Origin: Mercurialis annua
Lineage: Eukaryota > Streptophyta > Magnoliopsida > Malpighiales > Euphorbiaceae
Direction: 5' to 3'
DNA: 64,000 bases
Assembly: GCF_937616625.2 (NCBI RefSeq)
Contig: NC_065572.1
Location: forward strand, 74,026,653 to 74,090,652
In this document: one piece after another, positions 12,180-24,300 of the stretch
Numbering within the stretch: position 1 is the first letter of the stretch
Layout: the number at the start of each line of letters is the position of its first letter
Notes under the pieces: generated by a model
Told to the model about the DNA's origin: nothing
The model's database searches: none
The model's input: the letters and a program-made list of their open reading frames with translations, nothing else
Position numbers and translations under genes: made by a program

Positions 12180-13386
12180 ATACATCTCTGATACATTTGT
12201 GATACATTTGCGGTACATTTTCGATACATCTCTAATTTTATTTTTAATGAATTGAGTATAAATATTTAATCTTTGAATGTTAGATAGTGCATTTTTGGAT
12301 ATGTTATTGATGCTGAGGTTATTTTCTAGTGTTTATTGAATTCTAATCGATCATATTTAATTGTAATTTGAATATATTTTTGATACACAATTTATATATA
12401 ATAGATACATATTTGATACATTAAATGAATTAACTGACTAGATTGGTTCGTTTTTATATTGAGAAAAACGTATAAACATATATGTAATAATACTAATTAA
12501 AATAAATTTTTCTAGTGCTTATTGATTTCTAATCGACTATATTTAATTGCAATTTGAATATATTTTTAATACATCTCTAATACACAATTTATACATGATA
12601 GATACATATTTGATACATTAATTGAATTAACTGACTAATTCGATCGATTCGTTTTTATATATAAAAAAGCTTATAATTAGTATTATTATATTTATTATTT
12701 TTATATATATTTGATCGGTTTGTTTCCATGATTTGACTGGAAGCCCAAGGTGGAAGAAAGGAAAAAAAGAGTATAAGTGCAAAATATTCGATAAATATTT
12801 GATACTCCGATATATATTTAATGCATATCGGATACATACGTGATACATTTTCGATACATAATAATACGTGATATTTATAAAAAAAAATATTAAACATGAT
12901 ACATAATTCGATTGGTTCGTTTTTATATTTTAAAAAGCTTATAAACATATATGTAATAATATTAATTAAAACGAACTAATTATTTCATTTTAATTAGTAT
13001 TATTATATTTATTGTTTTGTTTATATTCGATCGGTTTGATTTCATGGTTTGACCGGAAGCCCAAGGTGGAAGAAAGGAAAAAAATGAGTAGAAATACAAA
13101 ATATTCGATAAATATTTGGTACATATCGGATACATATGTGATACATATCCGATACATAATTTATACATATTTAAAAAGACTATTGTCAAATTACGTTGAA
13201 AATTGAAAAATTATCAAACATATAATTTAATATATCGCCGATACATATATGATACATATTTAATACATCGCTGATACATTTCTGTTTTGTCAAGTTCTAT
13301 AGTTTCAAGGACTGCCATCGTTGGAGTATTATTTACAGCGTGAATACATATCTGATATATTCAAATAAATCATCGTCAAATTCTAT

Positions 13387-13439
<53 letters not shown>

Positions 13440-13860
13440 ATGATACACATTTTTTTAAATGTATTTAATAGATACATCGCTGATACATAATTTATACACG
13501 ATAGATATATTTTTAAATGTATTTAAATAGATACATGATTGATACATTTTTACTAAATTTATACATTTTTATTAAATTTACACACTATGTATTTTTTACA
13601 TATATTTGTTTGATACATCATTGATACATAATTATTTATTGTAGTTAATTAAACTAACTTTCTAATTTTTGTAAATATTACTTTGAATAATTTTGTGGAT
13701 TTTTTTATATTTATAAATATGTAGGAATAATAAAATACGATATATAATCAAAATATATTTTTAAAAGATAAATAAAAAACTGTCAATTTTATTTTTTTGG
13801 AGAATGTATCAATGATATCTCGGAGATGTATCGGAGATGTATCAGAGATGTATCAGATGA
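12180..13860. repeat. GATACAT motif array with internal tandem duplications
   Basis: I count about two dozen GATACAT motifs between 12180 and 13640, mostly in pairs or triplets spaced 8-12 bases apart. They are followed by four inverted motifs (ATGTATC) at 13805-13856. Larger units are also duplicated. The stretch 12336-12470 recurs at about 12516-12650. The stretch 12655-12860, containing 'ggaagcccaaggtggaag', recurs at about 12975-13155. The open frames here are by-products of the repeat. Confidence 0.8.
13391..13436. repeat. (TA)n microsatellite
   Basis: This is an uninterrupted run of 23 TA dinucleotides inside the GATACAT region. It is likely to vary in length between individuals. Confidence 0.95.
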
Positions 13861-14835
13861 TATTACAAAACTGTGTGTATAGTTTGTTGATGCTTGCGTG
13901 CTATTGGCTGACGCGCTATGACGCGCGCTGACGCGCTCTGACACGCCAATCACATGTGCTAGCTGTTTTTATTCCTTTTTATTAAGATAATGTCATATTT
14001 GCCATGTGTCACCTTTTTAATGGAATGGTGTTTGTTGTAAACTTTTGTGCTTTTGTGGTAGGAATGATAAGTAATAGTATTAGGTGACAATGTATGAAAT
14101 GTTGAGCTATTTTTGTGGTATTTTTGTGATATTCTCATTCGTACCAAATTACTATATATCTAGTTTAATTTTTTTAATAAATTATTTAGAAAGTATATTA
14201 ATTTCATTTAAAAAATATAAATTTTATTTTAAAATTTTAAATTTTTTTAAATTTTATACAACTATTGATTCCATTTCTAGAAAAAGCCGGTACTAAATTA
14301 TCGAATTTGAAGCATTTTTTAAAAATTAACTAGTAAACATAATACACATAAAATATATTTTTGATATAATATTAGATTAATAGTGCTGGTGTGCTATATT
14401 ATAAAGTTAATTCTAATTTATTAAAAAAAAAATTACCATAACGTCTATAAATAAAAATCAACATGTTCTCGTCAACATGAAAATGGGAGTTAATAGATGC
14501 CGATCGGACTAGGGGGTGTGCATTCAATATTTTAGTTCGATTACATAGTAAAGAAATCAAAATCTATTGGTTTTTGGAAAAATAAAAATCGGACCAAATT
14601 AAAATAGTAAATCTCAATCAGCTTGGTTTGATTTTTTTTTACCAAAATACAACTTTAAGCGATATTAATTTTATGAATTAAAATATAAACTAAATTGTAA
14701 AATATAATGTTAACCATTAGAACAGAAAAAAGATTATTACTAAATTTTTTTTTTAAAAAAAAGAATCTTACATATACTTTTAATAAAAAAATCAAAATTT
14801 GGGAAAATATAAATTAGACAAACGGAATTAAGCTA

Positions 14836-14950
14836 TTTCACCAATGAGTTATAGCTCAAAATAATATAAATGTTGGACAACAAATTGTCAGGTCGTAAGT
14901 ACAAATTCTTCCGAAAGCACTTCCACCTCTTCAAATTATTACAAAAAATT
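14836..14950 (+). mobile_element. Degenerate tRNA-derived SINE fragment
   Basis: The sequence 'ccaatgagttatagctcaa' followed after a gap by 'aggtcgtaagtacaaattcttcc' and an A-rich tail has the order of a plant SINE: an A-box region, a decayed B box and a 3' A tail. A sister fragment with an intact B box (gtgggttcgattcctcccac) lies at 15462-15530. Confidence 0.45.
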
Positions 14951-15461
14951 AAGCTATTTTAATTTAGTTTAATTTGATTTTCCGACCGCCAAATTCTCTT
15001 ATAGTCTCACCCTATTTTGCCAGCCCAATAATGCATAAGCGTAATTGAGTAATGTAAAGATGCAATATAGGTAGGTACTATGTTTGTACTTGAATAACTT
15101 TGCATAATTTGATTTGATCCTAATAATTCCATGTAAGAAAAATGTGAAACAGAAGGACATTCATAAAAAAACAAACAGTGGAATGAACATTCTGAAATAA
15201 TACTGGCTTGGAGCTTCAATCAAAGCTGGTTCAGGTTGGGTCCAAACTTGACGGTCCACTCGACAGATTAAACTACCAATGAAGTACTATAATTTGACCT
15301 TTGACTTCCAAACTTCTTGGAAGCAACACCAAACATCAATCACTGTCGTCTGGACCTTGCGGTCTAATTTTTCTTTATTAAAATTCGATTACAATTATAA
15401 TATGGATATATTTAAAAAAAAATAGAATTCCTTAATTAAGAGTAAATTATAAGTAAACAGT

Positions 15462-15530
15462 TATATACCAATGAGCTATCGTGGGTTCGATTCCTCCCAC
15501 GAGCACTTTTCCCTCCCAAAATATTAAAAA
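15462..15530 (+). mobile_element. Internally deleted tRNA-derived SINE fragment
   Basis: 'accaatgagctat' is joined directly to 'gtgggttcgattcctcccac', which contains a pol III B box (GGTTCGATTCC). An A-rich tail follows. It is too short and lacks the other arms for a functional tRNA. The same B-box region appears on the minus strand at 50281-50385. Confidence 0.55.
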
Positions 15531-15610
15531 AAATAAACAGTTATTAATAATATTAATTTATATTCTTTTAATTTTGATTTAAAATACCAACAAACCACCC
15601 AAAATATGAA

Positions 15611-17460
15611 TCTATATCTATATACTTATATAATTGAGAGGACCAACGGAGCTCTCTCATTAATTCTCACAAAATAGAATTTTCTCATTAATTCTCACCA
15701 AATAGAATTTTCTCATTAATTCTCACCAAATAGAGCAATCTTATGAGTTCCCTCCTTTTTTAAACTACCTCTTTTAATACTCCATCATTTATTTTGTTTA
15801 AACTACTATCCATTATCCATATAGAATAACAATTCTACATAAACTAAAATATTGAGAATGTCCAACTAAGTTAAATATTAATCGTTTATTAGCTTTTACA
15901 GTTGTTCGTAATTACACTTACATGAAAAGCATTATTTAAAGTAAGTTTATATTCTTTTGTTTTGATGAGTTTATAAGAACGTTGCTATGTCTATGACATT
16001 CCAAATCTCCATGACATACTGCTCCATCAAATAATCTATTCCAATCAATATTATAAATTCAATATACATATATATACAATTCGTATTACCCCTTTAAATG
16101 TATATGAGAATATAAATATATTAATTTTATAAAAGTAAAGTAAAATAAATAATTTGTAGAGATTAAAAAATTTACATAAATTAGAATTCAATAAAAATAA
16201 AACTAATAGTTAATAAAAAGTTAGAAATCATTAAATAAATAGTATATAAAAATAAAACTCACGGTAAGTACTCTATATAAAAATAGAACCTTATTTTTAG
16301 GCTTAAATGCATAAAAAAATCACCAACTTTCGCGTGTTTTTGGTATTTGACACAAACGTTTGATTTTGGCATATAAATACACGAACTTTCAATATTTTGC
16401 ATATATGACCAAATTTCCGTTTTAGATGAAAAACAATGCCGTTTTAGGTATAAAACGTTGCCGTTTAGGTCAAAAATGGTACCGTTTTATGTCGAAAACG
16501 GTGCCCGCGTTATATATGCAAAAAATTGATAGTTCGTGTATTTATATGCTAAAAGTAAAAGTTCGTGTCAAATACCAAAAATACGCGAAAGTTGATTTGG
16601 AGCAATTAAGCCTTATTTTTATGTTAAAATCTATCAAACATTCGCTAATAATACACTTTTTAGTAGATTTTGACATACGGTGATATAAATTTATTTTTAA
16701 TTTTTTACTCCTTAACAATTGCTTTGAAATTATGTTTAGTTATTAATTATTTTAATTGTATTCAACTGTTAAGTCTAAGAAAGGTAAAAAAATAAGTTTT
16801 AAAAAGTACTAAAAAAAATTAAGTGAGACTTATAGTGGGATTATATAAAAATAACATTGAAATTTCGTAAATGGGACAATAAAAATATTTTCCTAATTTT
16901 TAATTAATGTAAATACAATTTTAATAAGACATTACTAATTGCAAATAAATTATTATCTAATCAGTTGATCCAAACTTTAAATTATATAAAGACTTTGAAT
17001 ATCACATTCCTATAAAAGTTCATACACAGTATTTTAAAAAGTCAATATAATATCATATTAAAATATAAATGAGCAAAACAAGAAATATCATATATTTATT
17101 ATTGAAACTTACCAATTTTTCTTTCGCATGAAATATAGTTTAAAACTTTATATTCCATAATATCTATATAAAAAGTAAAATACAAAAAAATTAAAGAGGA
17201 AGAAGGAAAAAAAATCATGACAAAATAACAAAAATCATTATAGATATAATGACAGAAAATAAGGCTGAATTTTATAAAATATAAAAAAACATTATAAATA
17301 TTTAATATTTTAAAATAGTTAATTATTATAATAAATTTTCATTTTATTTACTTTTATTAGTTTGCAGATTACGAATTTATTTTGACATTTTTAGTATTAA
17401 AATATTTTCAATAATATTTATTTATATCCATTCCGCGCAAATGCGCGGGTGTACGACTAG
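15611..17460 (+). mobile_element. Non-autonomous Helitron, unit 1 of an array
   Basis: The element starts TCTATATCTATATACTTATA after an A. It ends in CTAG followed by a T, with a GC-rich hairpin just before the end at 17433-17448 (CCGCGCA-AA-TGCGCGG). A 5' TC, a 3' CTAG, a hairpin about 12 bases from the end and A/T host borders are the Helitron signature. No Rep/helicase frame is present, so it is non-autonomous. The 5' end carries three copies of a 27-30-base unit, 'tctcattaattctcac(c/a)aaatagaa', at 15655-15735. A foldback element is inserted at 16300-16612. Confidence 0.85.
16300..16612. mobile_element. Foldback MITE with 9-bp target duplication, inside the Helitron
   Basis: The ends are GGCTTAAATGC and GCTCCAAATC...TTAAGCC, with long inverted arms sharing 'actttcgcgt', 'tttggtatttgacac' and 'gcatataaatacacgaac'. 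Perfect 9-bp direct repeats TTATTTTTA flank it (16291-16299 and 16613-16621). The duplication length again suggests a Mutator-type transposase. The short frame at 16426-16683 runs through the element and is not a gene. Confidence 0.85.
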
Positions 17461-19277
17461 TACTTATATAATTGAGAGGACCAACGGAGCCTTCTCATTC
17501 ATTCTCACCAAATAGAGCTTTTTTATAGTCTCCATTTTTTATAAACCACTTATTTTAATTTTATTATTTTTACTAAATTTTTAATTTGTATTTATCTAAA
17601 ATATTTGATTTTATTGTTATGTAAATTCTTTTATAGTTATTCGTTGAATATTTTTTTTTGATAAGTTTCAAATTTATATTCAACTAAGATATCTAATTCT
17701 ATTAATATACAAACTCTTGTATGGTTTCTATCTATAAATAATTTCAATTTTTTATAATTTGATTATTCTAATTTGTCTCTGCAAGTGAATGGTTTTGAGA
17801 GGTATGTATATTTCTTCCACTACAAAAGCCATATGCTATTGATACAGAGACTTTGGCTATTAAAATGCAGACTTATACTACTCTGATAGAAGAAAACTTC
17901 AGATAATAATTATTGGTAACCTTCTTTTTTGGATTTTCTAAAATTTAAAAATTTCTACCATTTTTTTGTGTAACTTGATTGAATTCTATAATTTTAATTT
18001 GTTATTTTATTATTACTTAGTACTTTTTTAAGTTGTCTAATAATTATAAATTTATACTAAATTTTATTTAAATTTCAAAAAAACACAAAAATTTAGATCA
18101 CTGATCATTGCTTTAAATTTATTATAATCTTTGCTTTTATATTTTAATATGTTATGTACATATTGATTATTGAGACACCATAAACTATGAAATAATAATA
18201 TTGATTTGTCTTTCTAAATTTCTAATAATTGAGAGGACCAACATAACTCTTTTATTGATTCTTACCAAATAACATTTTCTCATGAATTTTCACTTTTTTA
18301 AACTATTTATTATATTTTTATTTTTTTAATTAAAATTTCAACTCATTTAAACTGTTCATTTTTATCTATTTGAACTACTACTAATCTGTATAACCATAAA
18401 CTACTTATCTTTTCACTTTAAACAATTACTTCTGTTATTTAGTTTTATTAATAGTTTTAAATATTTATGCGGAGAACAGAAGATTGCAGCTTTTAATTAT
18501 TTATAGTTATTTGCAATTTATCTTATAAATTCTCAAACTTATCCCTACATGTGTGTTAATATGATATTTCTAACTTAATAAATAATATGAATTAATTTTT
18601 ATATTAATAAATAAAATAGCCAAAGTTTATGCGAAAAAAATCAAATTCCAACACAATAAATTTTTCACTTTATCTAATTTATTTATTGTAATATTATTTT
18701 TTAATTCCTCATAATTTTTTAACACAGTACCATAGATATTAAATATTTTTAATTTTTTAATTCCTCATATTTCAAATTTCATTTATTGTAAGTTACGATC
18801 GAAGAATTTTATAAACATAAAAAAAATTTCCATATATATTAATACTTTGAAGTAATTAATTACTAAATTATTTTTGGGTTAATTGCAAATTAGTACACAA
18901 ACTTTACCCTAATTTGCAATTACAACACGAACTTTGAAACTTGGCAATTTAATACACCAACTTTCATAATTTTGGCAAATTAGTACACCGACCAATCATA
19001 CAACAACACGTGGCTTTATATGACAATGTCCACGTTAGTGTTTTTTCAGTTCGGTGTATCAATTCGCCAAAAAATGAAAATTGGTGTGCCAATTTGCCAA
19101 GTTTTAAAGTTTGTGTTGTAATTGCAAATTAGGGTAAAGTTTGTGTATTAATTTGCAATTATCCCATTATTTTTTTGTTTTTATTATCATAGATTATAAA
19201 TTATTAATTTTTGCCATTATTTATAGATCTGACACATATTGATTTGATTTCGCGCAAATGCGCGGGATTACGACTAG
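17461..19277 (+). mobile_element. Non-autonomous Helitron, unit 2, directly abutting unit 1
   Basis: Immediately after the CTAG end of unit 1 the sequence resumes with TACTTATATAATTGAGAGGA, which is the Helitron 5' region lacking its first ten or so bases. It ends with the same hairpin (19251-19264) and CTAG at 19274-19277, followed by T. A third 5'-like segment ('taattgagaggaccaacataac') begins at about 18222, so unit 2 may itself be two units, the first without a 3' end. A foldback element sits at 18876-19165. There is no Rep/helicase frame. Confidence 0.8.
18876..19165. mobile_element. Foldback MITE with 9-bp target duplication, inside Helitron unit 2
   Basis: The ends are GGGTTAATTGCAAATTAGTA and, on the opposite strand, GGGATAATTGCAAATTAATA. 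The arms share 'cacaaactttaccctaatttgc' with few changes. Perfect direct repeats ATTATTTTT lie at 18867-18875 and 19166-19174. It spans 290 bp and has no coding content. Confidence 0.88.
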
Positions 19278-19424
19278 TACAAAATAAATCGGGACATATT
19301 GTGCACATCCACAAGTTAGATTGCTTTAGGATTTCAACAAAGTTAATATAATTAAGTTGATGTACCAAAATATTCATATTTTTCGTTTTACCATCAAATT
19401 AAGCTTTATTAATAGAAATATAAA

Positions 19425-19548
19425 ATAAAAACACTCCATAAGAAATCTGGAGCGCTTTCAGACCAGAATCAACATCCTGCCGAAGAAGTAGCTCTAATTA
19501 AGGCATGAGCAGCCACATTCGCAGAATGATTCTTGGTTTTTATAAAAT
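19425..19548 (-). pseudogene. LINE remnant, RNase H-like tail
   Basis: Read on the minus strand, this stretch gives KTKNHSANVAAHALIRATSS, then a stop, then FWSESAPDFLWS. The pattern NxxAHxLAR followed by W....P is characteristic of the C-terminal RNase H-like domain of plant non-LTR retrotransposons and their domesticated relatives. Only about 40 codons are recognisable and one in-frame stop is present, so this is a dead fragment. No reverse transcriptase was found nearby. Confidence 0.55.
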
Positions 19549-20788
19549 TTTTGTACCAGATTCAACATTTTTAATGCATAGTTTAACTTTTAAATTATAC
19601 TTTTTTTATTTTTTGATCTCTATAAAGTTTTTCCGTTTTTATTGAATCTTAAAACTTTTGATTTTATTTTATTTAATCCTGAACATTCATTTTTTTTTGT
19701 CTTTTTTATCCAGCGTGACAAAACACGTGTATTTAAACGCTTTGAAGCACGTGAAAATAACTTAAATGTATAATTTGACCCTCAAACTATACTATTTTAT
19801 TTTATTTAACTCTTTAACTATTTTTTATTTTCTATTGCGCATCTAAACTTTTGATTTTTTTATCTATTGAACCTCCTCGAAATTACAATTATTTAATTTT
19901 TAACCATATTGTGCTTAGCATTCAAATGCTTAGAAGCATGTAAAATGACTTTATATACAATGACATAGAATTTTTGAAAAAATTCATTTTAAATTTTGAT
20001 AATATTTTTGTAAATTATTGACGACGATAGAAATAAAAAAATAGTTGAAATAAAGAAAAAATATTTAAAGTTAATCAAGAATTACATTATATTACTATTT
20101 GTACATTTTTTTTTACATTTCAACAACAAAAATAGGAGTTTGTTATTTTTTAATTATAATTATAAAGTTTAAATTTTTTTTTGTGCACCCTCATTTATTT
20201 TTTAAATAGTTTTGAAAACCATTAGGAACAAAAAATGTAAACCAAAAAGAAGAAAATAGTTTACTAATTATAAAAGGATAACAATGTCCAAATTTTAAAA
20301 ATTGCTATGGCCGTACCAAAATTTTCTCTGCAAATATCGCCGCCCTTTCTAAAATTGTCAGGATTAGTATATTTTGATATATTCAGAATTTTTTATAATT
20401 ATTTTTAAATTTAACTCTAAATTATTACATGCAAAATTAGTTTAAATAATTAAAAAAAATTCTGAATATTTAAACTAAATTAATCCCGACGATTTTAAAA
20501 GATTGCTATAACCGATAAAATTCATAAAAGTTTATTATTAAAATAAAATTAGCCTTTTATTTTAACAGAATATAGTGAATAACTGAAAAAGAAAATATAA
20601 CTGAAACAAATAGCTAGACGGTGACAACGGTGATGGTGGCAGCCACCTACTGCAAAGTGTACTAAAATCAGCCTAACTCTGCCTCCTTCCAATTCTTCTC
20701 TTCACGCTTTCCTTAGAACGTGTTCTCGTGCTCCCTTCCAAATTTTCTCAACTACATATCTACTACTAGTGAACTAATATTATTATTT

Positions 20789-20925
20789 GCCAATGTGGGT
20801 CCAGGCTAGCCTGAATGGTTAAACCGTCTCTAAGTGCATCGAGAGATTGTGAGTTCGAACCACGCCTCGGTGACTAACAACTAACATGAGACTCTAAAAG
20901 TCGATTTCCACCTTTAATAAAAAAA
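20789..20925 (+). mobile_element. tRNA-derived SINE with 17-bp target duplication
   Basis: The element carries a pol III A box near 'ctagcctgaatggttaaac' and a B box near 'gagttcgaacc'. It ends in an A-rich tail (taataaaaaaaa). A 17-bp direct repeat (aactaatattattattt) lies on both sides at 20772-20788 and 20926-20942, the mark of LINE-assisted retrotransposition. The perfect duplication implies a fairly recent insertion. Confidence 0.88.
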
Positions 20926-21391
20926 AACTAATATTATTATTTCATCGTCCACAAAAGAAATATGAATTTATTTGACTTGTACAATATTATAATGTTTAGG
21001 GCGACATATTTAGTAGCCAAAAAATTCCTTTATAGTCATTTTATCCTATTAATGAAGTCGTTTACATTTTCCGACAAAAAAAATCTAAAATTATATGCCT
21101 TTTATAATATTAAATGATTAACGTATTCATTCTTTTAATGTGTTTTTATTTTTTAGTTACCCTAATGATTTATTTAATTGGAAAATTAAATGCGAGGAGA
21201 GCGTGGTCGCCAAATACTAGGAAAGCGGTGGTGGAGACAGCGACAAAAGAGGCTTTGAATTAACCTCAACACTTTTAGCAACGACAAAAACAGACGGAAA
21301 TTTCGTTCTCTACTTAAAAACAGCAAACCTACACACTACTTTCCATCAACCAAAATCAAAACACAAACCACCACCGCCTCGCCGCCAAACG

Positions 21392-24300
21392 ATGGCCATC
21401 TCCGCCTGTTTCTTCACCTCCTCTCTCCCAACCTCCAATCCCAAACTCAATCTCCACCGCCCATCTATCACCTCCTCACCTCTCCACCTCCGTCTCTCCC
21501 TCCCCTCCATTTCGCCGCTCTCTCTCCGCCACCTCCACCAACACAGCCCTCTTCTCCCTTTATTCATTCCTTCAGCCACCGGCGGAGATGACACTGGCGG
21601 CTTCAACAACAATCCACCTTCCGGCGGCGGCGGAGGTAACAACGACGACAATCACAGCAATGGTGGTGATAGTGACAATGCAGGTGATAAAAACAGAAAT
21701 GAGGCGATGGTGGTGCTATTAGAGGCTCAACGGTCATTAGAGAGCTTGCCTAAGGATTTAGCGGCGGCGATTCAGGCTGGTAGAATTCCCGGGGCGGTGG
21801 TTTCGAGGTTTTTGGAGTTAGAGAAGTCTGGTTTCTTGCGGTGGTTGCTTCAGTTTGGTGGTTTTAAGGAGCGGTTGTTGGCTGATGATCTGTTTCTGGC
21901 CAAGATTGGGATCGAGTGCGGCGTCGGTATCTTCACTAAGGTAATAAAATGTTTCCTATTTTAGAAATAATTTCAGAGTGATACTTTTTATTTTTGTTGC
22001 TTAATCAGTTAATTTGAAATTTCAATTAATTAACGAAAATTTGGAATCTTTTTTAAATTTATAAAATTTAACTTTTTGAAATTATTTGTTTCTACATTGT
22101 TTGAAAATTCAGTCTAGCATCAGAATTTTTTACTTTTTTTTGGTTGTCATTGTTTCAGACTGCTGCAGAATATGATCGTCGCAGAGAGAATTTTTTCAAG
22201 GAGCTGGAAATTGTTTTTGCAGATGTGGTACGACTTTTATCACCAAGATTTTAGATTTGTGCCTTGTCAAGATTTCTTCTTTTATCTTATAGTTTTTGCA
22301 AGCAGAATACAACCATGTCTGTCTGATTATGTCCAATGGCGGACTAGGTAGCACAAACACTTTATTCAATCAATGTTCCCGTTTCGGAAACATGCCGGAC
22401 ATTTGACGTTTCGAACACGGAACTTTTTTTTTTTTACATAGGAAACCTTAAAATAACACTGTTTCTCTGCATCCGAGTCTCCTGTTTCCCCGTTTCCGTG
22501 TCCGTGCTACCTAGATGGCGGATCTCCATTGGCCCCAAAATAATTGAAATTTTTTAACCCCTCCAAAATATGTATATATTATAATAGTATTAATATCATA
22601 TATACTGGTATTATAAGTGACTTAATTATCTAACTCTCAATTAACATGTGTAAATATATATGATCTATTTGACTTTTATGTATTTAAAAAACAAACAAAC
22701 TTGTAAGATTAAATTTTTTATTTAGAAAAGCCAAATTGAATCTTTCATTTCAACTTAAAGATTTCGTGTTGACCCATATTCAGGAGATTGCTAAATTTTT
22801 TGATTCAGACTCTATCATTGATGACTTAAAGTCTTTAAAAATGCTTAAGAGTTAATTTATAAATGAGGTAGTTTGTATAAATAAGCTGTGCATATTTTTC
22901 TTTTATTTGGACTTAATCGATGTTTTAGAGGATTATTTTGCTTTTTACTTGATCAAACTTTAATCTTATAGGCATTTAATGGCCCCTACAGAACAGAACC
23001 AAGACCCGTCATTCTATTTAATGAATTATTTTCCTTCTCAATTGGATTTTCTTCCCTCTCAGGTGATGGCCATTATTGCAGATTTCATGCTTGTTTATCT
23101 TCCTGCTCCAACAGTATCTCTCAGACTACCTCTTGCAGGCACTGCAGGACCTATTGCAAAATTCTTCTTCAATTGCCCTGATAATGCATTCCAGGTTATT
23201 ACTCTGCTCATAAATTTATCTATGTGTTATATATACGGATGATCCAATAATGAATGTTTTCAATTTCTGTTTTCAAATCTACTGTAGGTTGCACTTTCCG
23301 GAACTTCCTATTCATTGGTACAAAGATTAGGCGCAATAGCGGTAAGGATTGGTTTCTGCTACACAGGATAAATGCTATTCTTTCTGTATCATGTCTAGAA
23401 TAGTAAAATGTTAACATTGAAAAATCAAGAAAACCCCTTTTATTTGTTTATATTTTATATTTAAATATAAAGAAATTTAATTTCGCCTTATTATTATTAT
23501 TTCCCTTTTTTGTTTTAACCTATTTCATTGTTTAATGCAGCGTAATGGAGCGAAACTTTTTGCCGTCGGCACCACCTCATCAATGGTAAGTTGTTATTGC
23601 TAAGGAAGGGACTCAATTAGATGTGGGCTATTTGTGCTACTTTGTATGTGTGCATCTCTTTCCTTTTGCGACCTTAAGTCGTGTTTATGAGAATTCCTTC
23701 TGAATCATTGAGAAGGGAATCAACTCAATTTTAATATGTTTGCTACTAAAGTTGTCACATAGTTTCCTCGGGGCACATTAGTGTGCCTGAAATTTATCCG
23801 GATAAGATACATCTTCCCAACTTTAGTTATTCTTGCCGGTAAGTGGCATAACTTTTTAAATGATTTTGTGTTGCTAAGAGGCTAAGAGCCTGTAATGACT
23901 TAAATATAGAACGTATGTCTTTTCATTATGTTACTGCTTTTTCAACTGTAATATTTGTTCAATCATTTATCGTACTTGTTTAATAATTAGAGGCTAATAG
24001 CCTGTAATGACTTAAAACATAGAACATATGTCCGATCATTATGTTACTGCTTTTTCAATTGTAATATTTGTTCAATCTTTTATCGTGCTTGTTTATAATA
24101 AGGCCTTTTTTTTAATTTACGATTTGTTTAAATGCTGTTAATTTTGACCCTGTAATCATTTGATGCAATGTAGGTCGGCACGGCAGTAACAAATGCATTG
24201 ATCAATGCACGGAAAGCAGTTGATAAGTCTTCTGCTGGTGAAGTTGAAAATGTTCCTATATTATCCACCAGTGTTGCCTATGGTGTCTATATGGCAGTAT

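Larger units (their letters stand above)
10955..14130. mobile_element. Candidate large non-autonomous TIR element containing GATACAT arrays
   Basis: The left border GAGAAAATAACAAGAAAAC and the opposite-strand right border GAGAATATCACAAAAATACC look like diverged terminal inverted repeats, and weaker similarity continues inward ('gtaaacttgag...' against 'gtaaacttttg...'). No 9-bp target duplication is visible, so this is tentative. Positions 11160-11400 resemble a plant 5' leader and first intron (pyrimidine-rich, 'aaaccctag'), which could be captured gene sequence or the remains of a promoter. There is no transposase frame. The centre is dominated by short GATACAT repeats and a (TA)n run. Confidence 0.4.
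19279..21391. other. Intergenic region upstream of the RETICULATA-RELATED gene
   Basis: Apart from the LINE remnant and SINE listed separately, 19600-19960 is a degenerate copy of the 'tttgaccctcaaactatac' repeat also present at 8493-9540. The rest is AT-rich and noncoding. The last about 200 bases before 21392 become more GC-rich, with CTCTCT and CCACC tracts, consistent with a promoter and 5' leader. I see no further genes. Confidence 0.5.

Noticed and set aside
12627..13206. Several open frames on both strands in the GATACAT region
   Set aside because: They arise from the 7-bp motif and its duplicated blocks; the peptides are repetitive (IRYI, SDTYV) with no domain.
15462..15530. Possible tRNA gene (gtgggttcgattcctcccac)
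   Set aside because: Only a T-arm/B-box is present; anticodon and acceptor arms cannot be folded, so it was called a SINE fragment.
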